Shown one piece after another: positions 54,645 through 61,948 of a DNA stretch of 64,000 nucleotides (the stretch's first letter is position 1; each line of letters opens with the position of its first letter). The notes below the pieces were generated by a model. That model made no database searches. It was given only the letters and a program-made list of their open reading frames with translations, and was not told the origin of the DNA. Both the position numbers and the translations under genes were made by a program. Source of the stretch: CBDANZ01 sp965197865 (GTDB lineage: Bacteria; Acidobacteriota; Vicinamibacteria; Vicinamibacterales; CAVVIG01); contig CBDANZ010000002.1 in assembly GCA_965197865.1 (NCBI GenBank), forward strand, positions 310,001 to 374,000, written 5' to 3'.

Positions 54645-54843
54645 TCATCGACCGGCTCGCTTGGCGTGATCTGCCGTAGGCCAAGGCGCGCGATCCTTCA
54701 CCTGCCGCTTCATCATGCGGATGGCCGTTCGCAGTCTTGCGCGCTCGCGCTCGACCTTTGACACCCTCGCCTCGGCGTCTCGAATGGCCAGAATCCACAT
54801 GTTTCCGTCATTTTTCTGTGTTTGTGGCTTAGTGTTTGGCATA
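54645..54843 (-). CDS. Small charged coiled-coil protein, unknown
   Basis: A 65-residue frame from the ATG at 54843 has one long amphipathic, highly charged helix ('ILAIRDAEARVSKVERERAR', then 'LRTAIRMMKRQVKD'). It is divergent from the unknown gene at 54877 and lies in a block of lower-GC accessory sequence. There is no recognisable family. The frame could instead continue upstream to 54878. Confidence 0.45.
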
Positions 54844-54876
54844 CTTGTTGGCGTGTGGTAGCCTATCTCTGTTGGC

Positions 54877-55347
54877 ATGACTGAAAAAACCTATCGGCAA
54901 GCATTCGAGCAGGCGAAGAAGGATCTCACCGACGCCATGGCCCGCAAGACGAAAGCTGCGTCCCAGGCAAGAACGGCAGACGAAGAATCGATTCAGTTGC
55001 GCAGGGCTGTGACCGCGCTGGCGATGCTCTGCGGCGAGAACGTTGAGGACTCGATGGGCCTGACTGAGGCCGTCCGAACCGCGGCCCCAAGCAAACACTA
55101 TTGGACCCTGAAGACATTCAAGGAGCAGGTTGAATGGCTGGGTGTGTCGCTTGGCGACTTGAAGAACCCGGATGCTTCGGTGTTGTCGGTTCTGAATCGG
55201 CTGGTGGCCGCCAAAGAGTTTATAACGACGACCGGGAGGATGGGGACTCCGCCAGTCGACGTCAAGATTTGGCGAAAGGTTTCCAGTAGACCGACAGGGG
55301 TAACAACGGACGACGATATTCAGTTCGACGGCGATATTCCGTTCTAG
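54877..55347 (+). CDS. Unrecognised accessory protein upstream of the unusual tRNA
   Basis: The protein has 156 residues, hydrophilic and soluble. The N-terminal about 60 residues are predicted helical and coiled-coil-like ('YRQAFEQAKKDLTDAMARKT', with 'EESIQLRRAVTALAML'). A second helical region follows ('LKTFKEQVEWLGVSLGDLK') and an acidic tail ends 'DDDIQFDGDIPF'. That acidic, Phe-ended tail resembles the tip of single-stranded-DNA-binding proteins, but no OB fold is visible. The tRNA begins 16 bp after the stop, so both may be on one transcript. Family unknown. Confidence 0.6.
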   Translation: MTEKTYRQAFEQAKKDLTDAMARKTKAASQARTADEESIQLRRAVTALAMLCGENVEDSMGLTEAVRTAAPSKHYWTLKTFKEQVEWLGVSLGDLKNPDASVLSVLNRLVAAKEFITTTGRMGTPPVDVKIWRKVSSRPTGVTTDDDIQFDGDIPF

Positions 55348-55363
55348 GAAGGAGAAAAAAAGC

Positions 55364-55457
55364 GGCGGGGTGCCAGAGAGGTCTATTGGAGTCGTCTTAA
55401 AAACGACCGAACGTGCTAGCACACGTTCCAAGGGTCCGAATCCCTTCCCCGCCGCCA
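55364..55457 (+). tRNA. Class II tRNA with serine-type body but anticodon UAA
   Basis: The fold is complete: acceptor GGCGGGG/CCCCGCC (7 bp), D-arm CCAG/TTGG, anticodon stem GTCGT/ACGAC with loop CTTAAAA (anticodon TAA, reading Leu codon UUA), a 7-bp variable arm GAACGTG/CACGTTC, T-stem AAGGG/CCCTT, and encoded CCA. The discriminator is G73, typical of tRNA-Ser; bacterial tRNA-Leu has A73. The D-arm pattern CCAGAG.GGTC.ATTGGAG also matches serine tRNAs. The loop differs from a Ser-UGA loop (CTTGAAA) only at position 35. The T-loop has C at position 55 instead of U. It is embedded in the mobile block. Confidence 0.88.
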
Positions 55458-55504
55458 ACCGAACTATCGTGCATTTCGCTGTCCGGCTGCAACCTAGGCG
55501 GGAG

Positions 55505-55684
55505 TCACGGCCCTGGCAACGCTCCGGCAGCACGAAGCGCCGTTTGTCTGAGCCACTGCGATAGCTCAAGTCCAGCGCGCGCCGCAGCGTCCTCAAGGGC
55601 GCGCTTCTGCTCTGTGGTAACGCGCATCCTGACGACATCGCCCTTAACCACCTTGGCAGGGCTCTTCTTTGGAGATTTCGCCAT
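55505..55684 (-). CDS. Small ribbon-helix-helix (CopG/MobC-like) DNA-binding protein
   Basis: The 59-residue product begins 'MAKSPKKSPAKVVKGDVVRM'. A beta strand ('VVRMRVT') is followed by two helices ('TEQKRALEDAAARAG', 'LELSQWLRQTALRAAG'), the layout of ribbon-helix-helix repressors and MobC-like proteins. It is divergent from the SWIM-transposase gene across a 20-bp-arm palindrome, so it probably binds there and represses one or both genes. The ATG at 55684 is the only reasonable start. Confidence 0.7.
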   Translation of the reverse strand: MAKSPKKSPAKVVKGDVVRMRVTTEQKRALEDAAARAGLELSQWLRQTALRAAGALPGP

Positions 55685-55704
55685 TGTTCACACTGTAACC
55701 CTAT

Positions 55705-55764
55705 TGTGGCTACATTGCAACTACAAAATACTTGTTGACAGAGTAGTAACAATGTAGCTACAAT
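55705..55764. promoter_or_regulatory. Divergent promoter with a large palindromic operator
   Basis: Arms 55705-55724 and 55743-55762 are inverted repeats (17 of 20 positions), with an 18-bp spacer. For the rightward gene, TTGACA (55735-55740) and TACAAT (55759-55764) are spaced 18 bp. The -35 lies in the spacer and the -10 overlaps the right arm. A third related copy (CAATGTGGCTATG) follows at 55761-55773. This is a plausible autoregulatory site for the ribbon-helix-helix protein. The predicted start of transcription coincides with the ATG at 55771, implying a leaderless mRNA. Confidence 0.7.
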
Positions 55765-55770
55765 GTGGCT

Positions 55771-57039
55771 ATGTTGAATGACGCCACGGACGGACGCAGG
55801 CAGCGGGGGCTGACACTGGCGGCGACGGCGCGGATCATCCGCAAGGGTATGGCGACCTTCTCGGTGCCCTCGCAGACGGTCAACGTCACGCGCTACACCG
55901 TCGTGCAGGAGAACAGCGAGCAGTTCATTTGCAACTGCCCTGATTACGAACTGCGCGGGCAGACCTGCAAGCACGGCTACGCGGTCGAGTTCTATTTGAG
56001 GCGGGAGACGACGCCAGATGGCACGATGGTTGAGACTCGTGCGGCCCGCGTGACCTACCCGCAGGACTGGCCCGCCTACAACCGGGCGCAGATGACGGAG
56101 AAGTCGCAGTTCTGCGCGCTGCTCCGCGATCTCGTGGCCGATGTGCCGTCGCCTGAATACAAACGGGGTCGGCCATCGCTGCCACTCAGCGACATGATCT
56201 TTTCGGCGACATACAAGGTCTACTCCACGGTCAGCGGCCGTCGATTTATGACTGACCTCCGGGCGGCTGCCGACAACGGCATGATCAACGCCGTGCCGCA
56301 CTACAACAGCATCTTCAATACGCTGGACAATGAATCGCTCACGCCAGTCCTGCAAAAGCTGATTGCACGCGCCGCGCTGCCGCTCAAGGCCCTGGAAACC
56401 GACTTCGCCGTGGATTCGACCGGCTTCGGCACACAGAGCTTCTACCGGCATTTCAGCGCGAAATACGGGCGGGACATGGAGCGTCGGCGCTTCCTGAAAG
56501 TCCACGCCTCGGTCGGCACACGAACGAACGTCATCACGGCTGTGGTCGTCACCGACGAACACACGGGCGACTCGCCGATGCTGGCCCCACTCGTGACCGA
56601 GACAGCGGGCAACTTCAACGTTGAGCGCGTCAGCGCCGACAAAGCGTACGGCTCGCTCTTTAACCTTGACCTGATCGAGTCGCTGGGTGCGACACCGTTC
56701 GTGCCGTTCAAGTCGAGCACCGTCTTCGGGAAGTCGGCGACATGGAATCGCCTGTTCCATTTCTTTCAGTTTCAGCGGGACGAATTCCTCGCGCACTACC
56801 ACAAGCGGTCGAACGTCGAATCGACCTTCTCTGCGATCAAGCGGAAGTTCGGCGACACGATCCGCAGCAAGTCGCCTGTGGCGCAGCGGAACGAAGCCCT
56901 GCTGAGGGTGCTCTGTCATAACCTCGTCTGCGTAATCCACGAAATCACCGCGTCTGGGGCGACTGCGACGTTTCCGGCACTGAGCGCGTGCTGCCCAGAA
57001 AAGACCGCGCCTGCCCAACAAGCACTGGTTTTGGAGTAG
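55771..57039 (+). CDS. DDE transposase with N-terminal SWIM zinc finger
   Basis: The 422-residue protein has a SWIM zinc finger at residues 54-68 ('CNCPDYELRGQTCKHG': Cys54, Cys56, Cys66, His68). An IS4/IS5-like RNase-H fold follows, with Asp215 ('AVDSTGFG'), Asp290 ('VSADKAYGS') and Glu350 ('RSNVESTFSAIKRKFGD'). All three catalytic acids are present. The SWIM module probably aids DNA or protein binding. The ATG at 55771 is preferred to an upstream GTG at 55765, which overlaps the -10 box. I found no clear terminal inverted repeats, so the element's ends are undefined. Confidence 0.82.
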   Translation: MLNDATDGRRQRGLTLAATARIIRKGMATFSVPSQTVNVTRYTVVQENSEQFICNCPDYELRGQTCKHGYAVEFYLRRETTPDGTMVETRAARVTYPQDWPAYNRAQMTEKSQFCALLRDLVADVPSPEYKRGRPSLPLSDMIFSATYKVYSTVSGRRFMTDLRAAADNGMINAVPHYNSIFNTLDNESLTPVLQKLIARAALPLKALETDFAVDSTGFGTQSFYRHFSAKYGRDMERRRFLKVHASVGTRTNVITAVVVTDEHTGDSPMLAPLVTETAGNFNVERVSADKAYGSLFNLDLIESLGATPFVPFKSSTVFGKSATWNRLFHFFQFQRDEFLAHYHKRSNVESTFSAIKRKFGDTIRSKSPVAQRNEALLRVLCHNLVCVIHEITASGATATFPALSACCPEKTAPAQQALVLE

Positions 57040-57160
57040 TTCGTAGGCAAAGCCCCTGCGTTGCTCCTCCATCAAATACAGGCGGTATTCTCGGTCGTCG
57101 CGCCTTGCCCGCGAGGCGCCTCGCTCGTCTCGGTGCAGCGCCCGACTTTCACCATGATGG

Positions 57161-57177
57161 TATGGACTCCTCCCGGT
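57161..57177 (+). repeat. Left 17-bp inverted repeat of the IS110/IS1111 element
   Basis: Identical to the reverse complement of 58515-58531. Confidence 0.9.
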
Positions 57178-57180
57178 TCC

Positions 57181-57203
57181 GATGCGGCACGATGTGCCGC
57201 ATC
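57181..57203 (+). repeat. Perfect 10-bp hairpin next to the left repeat
   Basis: GATGCGGCAC and GTGCCGCATC form a perfect stem with a 3-nt loop, 4 bp inside the left inverted repeat and about 40 bp before the transposase ATG. It may mark the end for the recombinase or limit transcription from outside. Confidence 0.6.
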
Positions 57204-57241
57204 AGCTGATGCCCATCAGCCACAACCAGGAGGAAACCGAA

Positions 57242-58280
57242 ATGGATGCTACGACAGTGGCCGTTGACCTGGCAAAGTCCGTGTTCGAGCTGGCGATCGC
57301 CAATGCCCGGTGGCGCGTGTGGTCGCGCCAGCGACTCAACCGCGCACGGTTCGCCCGCTTTCTCGCGCAGACGCCGCCGACCCATGTGGTGATGGAGGCG
57401 TGTGGCACCGCCCACTACTGGGGGCGGGTTGCCCAGCAACACGGCCATCGCGCCACCCTCGTGCCCCCGGCGTACGTGCGGCCCTACGTGCGGCGCAACA
57501 AGACGGACCGGGCGGATGCGGAGGCGATCCGCGAGGCGATCCGGTCGGGCGAGATACCCCGTGTCCCGGTGAAGCGGGTCGAGCAGCAAGCGCTCGTGGC
57601 GCTGCACCGGGTGCGCGAGCAGTGGATGACGACGCGGACGGCGCGCATCAATGTGTTACGCGGGCTCTTGCGGGAACAGGGGCTGCTGCTGCCGGCGGGG
57701 GCCTGTGCGGCGCTGCGGGCCTTGCCTGTGCTGCTCGACGAGGCGGCCACCGTGTTGCCGAGGCATCTGCGGCAGGTGCTCACGAGCGTCCACGAGGAAG
57801 TGCGGGCGATTGAGGCTCGGATTGCCGGCCTGGAACGGGAATTGCGCCCTGGCCGACGCCGACCCCGTCGTGATGCGACTGCGGACGATTCCCGGGATTG
57901 GGCTGTTGACCGCCACGGCCCTCGTCGGCACCGTCGGGCACATCCACGCATTCCGGCGCGCGCGCCAGTTTGCCAGCTGGCTCGGCCTGACGCCGCGCGA
58001 GTACTCGAGTGGGCAGCGGCGGCGCCTCGGGGGGATCAGTAAACGCGGGGACGTGTATCTCCGGTGCTTGCTCACCCACGGCGCGCGCGCGGTGCTCGCG
58101 TCGGCCCACCGGCGCCGGGCGGCCCAGCAGCCCCTCACGCGTCTGCACCACTGGGCGATGACGGTGCACGCGCGGCGCGGCTACAACAAAGCCACGATTG
58201 CCGTGGCGAACAAACTCGGCCGACTCGTTTGGGCGGTTTGGCACAAGGATGTGCCCTGCGCACTGCCGGACGCGGCGTAA
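57242..58280 (+). CDS. IS110-family DEDD transposase, frameshifted
   Basis: The N-terminal RuvC-like domain carries Asp9 ('VAVDLAKSVFELA'), Glu52 ('VMEACGTAHYW') and Asp89/Asp92 ('KTDRADAEAI'). The C-terminal domain has 'RLRTIPGIGLLTATALVG' and 'GGISKRGDVYLRCLLTHGAR', which includes the catalytic Ser. The two halves are in different frames, joined near 57847 where one extra C precedes 'ALADADPVV'. AGGAGG lies 7 bp before the ATG. Intact, it would use a bridge RNA to recombine the element with its target. With the shift it is inactive unless the indel is an error. Confidence 0.85.
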
Positions 58281-58514
58281 CCCGAGCTACACCTCCACGC
58301 GAGATGCTGAGCGAGTGACCCTGACATGGCCCTTCGGTCCGACCGACACCGCATCAGGCCGATAGCAGCCCTGGCGCTCGACGCCGGCACCACGATTGGC
58401 CCGCGGTGCGCGACTATCCATGTTGGCCAGGAGGCAAAGGCTCTCCACGGACAGGCCGGATATACGACCGCAACCGACGCGAAGGACCGACCGTCACGAC
58501 CCACTCGCTTGATC
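58281..58514 (+). ncRNA. Putative bridge RNA (seekRNA) region of the IS1111-type element
   Basis: This 234-bp segment lies between the transposase stop and the right inverted repeat and has no supportable ORF. In IS110-family elements a structured guide RNA that pairs with donor and target DNA is encoded in a non-coding end; in the IS1111 group this is the end downstream of the recombinase. The position, size and GC-rich inverted segments fit. The RNA boundaries and guide loops cannot be set by eye. Confidence 0.5.
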
Positions 58515-58531
58515 ACCGGGAGGAGTCCATA
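58515..58531 (-). repeat. Right 17-bp inverted repeat of the IS110/IS1111 element
   Basis: Perfect reverse complement of 57161-57177. Confidence 0.9.
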
Positions 58532-58540
58532 TACGGACTG

Positions 58541-58790
58541 CTAGAGCGGTAGCGCACCCATCATCGATTGCGCAAGGATGACGATCGAAGCACGCAAGTG
58601 TGTAACGCCCGGGGCAGAAAGTGTTGGCGCCGAACAGGATCCAGCGGGTTCGTCACGATCTGATGGGCGACCCAGGCCATGACCCACTCGTGGAGCACGG
58701 TACCGCGGACGTCGTTTCGCGACAACGTGGCGGGGTTCGACGCGAGCGGCCAACCGATTCGCGTTGAGGACGGAGACAAGTCGGCCGACC
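58541..58790 (-). pseudogene. Decayed N-terminal fragment of a multi-pass membrane protein
   Basis: On the minus strand, pieces in different frames ('GTVLHEWVMAWVAHQIVTNP', 'GANTFCPGRYTLACFD') recall the first extracytoplasmic loop of large GT39/YfhO-like membrane proteins, where an 'LNxWxxAWxxH...FYPxxxTLAYSE' pattern is usual. The homology stops at the IS110 element. Frames change at least once. The identification rests on a short, degraded stretch. Confidence 0.35.
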
Positions 58791-58847
58791 CCGCCGATCG
58801 AGCGAGGGCGCACCCCTGCGTGGCGACCGCGGGGTGCGGCTAGTAGG

Positions 58848-59804
58848 ATGCCGCCCGTGCGCCTCCCATTTCGGATTTCGCCGCCTGGATTCGCGCCGTC
58901 CGACGTGGCAGGCTTCGGCCTCAACAGCATCGACCTGGTGGTCGTGGTCGCGGAATATCCCCAGAGCAATATGAAGCAGCGGTTGCAGCAGTTTGTCCGG
59001 CTGCCGGGCGGGCAGACAGCCACGGCGCTGGCCGCTTGCGCCAAGCTCGGATGGAAAGCGCGGTACATCGGCAGTTTTGGCGACGACGAGCTGGGGCAGC
59101 TTTCACGCGCCAGTCTCGTGCAGGCAGGTGTGGATATCACGGCGTCGCGGACGGTGGAGGGCGCCACCAACCAGTTTGCGATCGTGCTGGTGGATGCTCA
59201 ATCAGGAGAGCGCACTGTGCTTTGGGATCGGCATCCGGGCCTCGCCACCGATCCGGCCGCGCTGCCGCGCGAGGCGGTGACGTCTGGCCGGATGCTGATC
59301 GTCGATTGTTACGAGACGGCCTCAGCCGCGCAGGCCGCCCGCTACGCGCGCGAGGCAGGCATTCCGACCATTGTTGACGTCGAGCACGTCCGGCCCGGGT
59401 TTGGCGAGTTGCTCCGGAACATCGATGCGATTATCAGAGCCGAGCAGTTCCCGTTCGAATTCAGCGGTCACCAGGCGCCCGGGCGGGCTCTCGAAGCGCT
59501 CGAACGCGAGTTCAGGGCGCCGCTTGTGTGCGTCACGCTCTGAGCCGAGGGTAGTCTGGCGCGCTGCGGCGGTCAAGAGATTCGCACGCCAGGGTTCTCG
59601 GTCGATTGCGTGGATAGCACGGGGGCGGGCGACGCGTTCAGAGGTGGGTTTGCGGCCGGCTGTCTGCGAACGCCCGACGGCGAGGTCGAGGATGTGCTGA
59701 TGTACGCGAATGCAGTGGCAGCTCTGAACTGCCGCGCGCTCGGCGCCCGCGGCGGCATGCCGACCACTGCCGAGGTTACGCAGTTGTTGTACGCTAAGCA
59801 CTAG
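58848..59804 (+). pseudogene. PfkB/ribokinase-family carbohydrate kinase interrupted by an in-frame TGA
   Basis: The family is clear: N-terminal 'FGLNSIDLVVVVAEYPQ', 'PGGQTATALAACAKLGWKA', then 'YIGSFGDDELG', and the C-terminal ATP/catalytic signature 'DSTGAGDAFRGGFAAGCL'. A TGA at 59541-59543 falls in 'LVCVTL*AEGSLA', where homologues have Gly, so a GGA-to-TGA change is likely. The reading frame is otherwise preserved to 59804. Substrate unknown (a sugar or nucleoside). As read, the protein would lose its catalytic Asp. The start at 58848 has the best position after the short purine tract. Confidence 0.82.
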
Positions 59805-59815
59805 CTGCTGGACCC

Positions 59816-61114
59816 TTGAGCGAACATCTCGAAGATCTCTTCGCACGCCTGGAGCGTGAGCGGCAGGCTGCCGATCGTCTCTACAACGATGCGCTGACAG
59901 CGCTTGACGCCGCGATTCAGTCGGTCCCAGGTCTTCCCGCCGGGCCTACTCCCTTCGATGGCTCATTACTCCCGCGACTCAACGATCGTTGGAACATTTT
60001 GCCAACGGGCGAGCCACCGGCCGACAGGTCGCTCAGGGGACGGCTGCGGAGTTTCATCTGGCGGCTGGTCGGTCCGCCTCTCGATGCGCCGAGGCAGTTC
60101 AACGCGACGCTCGTCGATCACCTGAATCGCAACGCGGGGGGAGAGCAGAGCCTCCCCGAGGCACTGGAGAGCCTGCGAACGACCTTCGTCCGCGAGCTCG
60201 AAGCGCTCGTGCGGTTCGAGTCGCTGCTGGTCCAATATCTCCAGACGATCACGCTCTATGTTGACACGAAGGTTCGAAGGCTCGGCGCAAGCGAACTGAG
60301 CCAGCGCGTCACGCTCGGCGAACAGCGCCTGCTGGCGCTCAGGCGAGAAGTAGAGAGACTGTTGGGAGGTCAGCCGTCACTGGAGGGCGGCGGAGGGACG
60401 GAGTCGCTCAAAGGCCGCGTGGACTCGGTGACCTACGTCGGATTCGAAGATCGGTTCCGTGGCCCGAGAAGCGAGGTGCAGCGGCGCGTCGAGGAGTACG
60501 TGGCCATCCTCGAATCGGCGTCCGAGGTGGTCGATGTCGGTTGCGGACGAGGCGAACTGCTCGCGATGCTGCGCGCGAGGGGCGTGGAGGCGCGCGGCGT
60601 GGACGGGAACCACGCGATGGTCGAGCTCTGTCGCGCACAAGGCTTGAATGTCGAACTGGGAGACGCGCTTGCTTATCTCCGGTCCCAGCGCGACGAGAGC
60701 ATCGGCGGGTTGGTTGCGATCCAGGCCGTCGAGCATTTCGAGCCGGTCTATTTAACGCGCTTTCTCGAAGCCGCCTATCAGAAGATGCGGCCGGGCGCCC
60801 CGTTGATCCTGGAAACCATCAATCCGGCCTGCTGGATGGCCTTCTTCGAGTGCTACATTCGCGACCTGACGCATCAGCGGCCGTTGCACCCGGAAACGCT
60901 TCAGTATCTCGTGCAGGCGGCCGGTTTCACCGGCGTCGACTTGCGCTTCCGGCAACCGGTGCCCGACGCCGATCGACTCGGGCATGTACCGGCGCCGGCT
61001 GGCGCCGAGAATCCGGCACTGGTTAGCCTTGCCGCCACCCTCAACGCACACGCCGACAAGCTCAACGCCCGCCTCTTTTCAGCGATGGATTATTTTGTCA
61101 TCGCTCGCCGGTAG
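59816..61114 (+). CDS. SAM-dependent methyltransferase with long N-terminal coiled-coil region
   Basis: A TTG start opens a 432-residue protein. Residues 1-200 are helical and charged ('HLEDLFARLERERQAADRL', 'LGEQRLLALRREVERLL'). A class I methyltransferase domain follows, with 'EVVDVGCGRGELLAMLRARG' and 'VAIQAVEHFEPVYLTRFLEA'. The layout resembles methyltransferases that act on polysaccharide chains or lipid-linked glycans at the membrane, but the substrate is inferred. It starts 11 bp after the kinase gene stop. Confidence 0.8.
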   Translation: MSEHLEDLFARLERERQAADRLYNDALTALDAAIQSVPGLPAGPTPFDGSLLPRLNDRWNILPTGEPPADRSLRGRLRSFIWRLVGPPLDAPRQFNATLVDHLNRNAGGEQSLPEALESLRTTFVRELEALVRFESLLVQYLQTITLYVDTKVRRLGASELSQRVTLGEQRLLALRREVERLLGGQPSLEGGGGTESLKGRVDSVTYVGFEDRFRGPRSEVQRRVEEYVAILESASEVVDVGCGRGELLAMLRARGVEARGVDGNHAMVELCRAQGLNVELGDALAYLRSQRDESIGGLVAIQAVEHFEPVYLTRFLEAAYQKMRPGAPLILETINPACWMAFFECYIRDLTHQRPLHPETLQYLVQAAGFTGVDLRFRQPVPDADRLGHVPAPAGAENPALVSLAATLNAHADKLNARLFSAMDYFVIARR

Positions 61115-61124
61115 AAGACGCCAC

Positions 61125-61161
<37 letters not shown>

Positions 61162-61302
61162 ACGCTTCTTCAACGTTTGGGACCCCAGAGCGGTCTAACG
61201 CATTGAGACCGGTAACGATATGACCGGCTCACCCGTGGCGGGCCGGGGCGTCTGGCAGGCTGCTCCGGTCGTTCCCTCCGGAAGTTAGGAAAGCCAATCG
61301 GC

Positions 61303-61945
61303 ATGGCACCACTGATTGTGTGGACAATACCCGCGGCGAGCAGATCGGAGTGGGAACTCACCGTGGTGCGTCCAGACTCGGCTAGGGCTGCTGAACCGTC
61401 GCCGAACGAGCTCGGCGACGCCGAGCTGGTTGGTGCCTGCCTCAACGGACGGGCCGGGGCGTTCGACGTCATCGTGGAGCGCCACCAGCGGGCAGTGTAT
61501 CGGCTCTGCTTCCGTTTCGTCGGTAGCCACGAGGACGCAAGCGATCTGTCTCAGGACGTGTTCCTGCGCGCTTACCGCGGGCTGCGGAATTTCCGCGGCC
61601 AGTCGTCGCTTGGGACCTGGCTGCATCGGATTGGTGTGAACGTGTGCCTGAATCGCGTCAGTGTGAAGACGCCGCCAAGTGAGTCAATTGAGGAACGGCA
61701 GCACGTCGACACGCACGGTGAGTCGCCATCGGAACGGGTGCTGAGAGCCGAGCGCGCGACACGCGTCCGCGCCGCCATCGCTCAGTTGCCGAGGAGGCAG
61801 CGCGCGGCGCTGATTCTCCGCATGTATCAGGAGATGTCGCACCAGGAGATCGCGGAAACGCTCGGCAGCTCGGTTGGCGCGGTGAAGGCGAATGTGTTTC
61901 ACGCGCTTCGAAACCTGAAGAAAATTAATGGGCGAATCCCTATAG
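61303..61945 (+). CDS. ECF-type RNA polymerase sigma factor (frame lost at extreme C-terminus)
   Basis: Region 2 ('FVGSHEDASDLSQDVFLRAY', 'FRGQSSLGTWLHRIGVNVC') and region 4 ('LPRRQRAALILRMYQEMSHQ', 'EIAETLGSSVGAVKANVFHA') are complete. At the A run near 61918-61924 the frame runs on into the next gene. Removing one A gives the natural end 'NLKKLMGESL' with a TAG at 61943-61945, 3 bp before the anti-sigma start. A homopolymer sequencing error is likely. The start codon is uncertain: the N-terminal about 20 residues may not be translated. Confidence 0.85.
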
Positions 61946-61948
61946 GCT

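Larger units (their letters stand above)
57161..58531 (+). mobile_element. IS110-family element, IS1111 group, with 17-bp subterminal inverted repeats
   Basis: Perfect 17-bp inverted repeats TATGGACTCCTCCCGGT (57161-57177) and its complement (58515-58531) bracket a DEDD transposase gene. Subterminal inverted repeats plus a non-coding stretch downstream of the gene are features of the IS1111 subgroup. The true termini lie a few bases outside. The element sits between the SWIM transposase and a broken membrane-protein gene. Confidence 0.85.

Noticed and set aside
55370..55564. Plus-strand ORF of 64 codons with a GAAGGAG upstream
   Set aside because: Its first half is a translation of the tRNA; peptides of the 'PERSIG...KT' kind are typical spurious products of serine-type tRNA genes.
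54829..57075. Long minus-strand frame of about 748 codons
   Set aside because: It runs antisense across the tRNA, the RHH gene and the SWIM transposase, has Arg/His-rich low-information sequence and no domain; it is a shadow of the plus-strand gene.
59541..59543. In-frame TGA as a possible selenocysteine codon (also at 4776, 5349 and 62873)
   Set aside because: Homologous positions are Gly or other non-Cys residues, no SECIS-like hairpin is evident after the codons, and TGA is used as an ordinary stop by many intact genes here.
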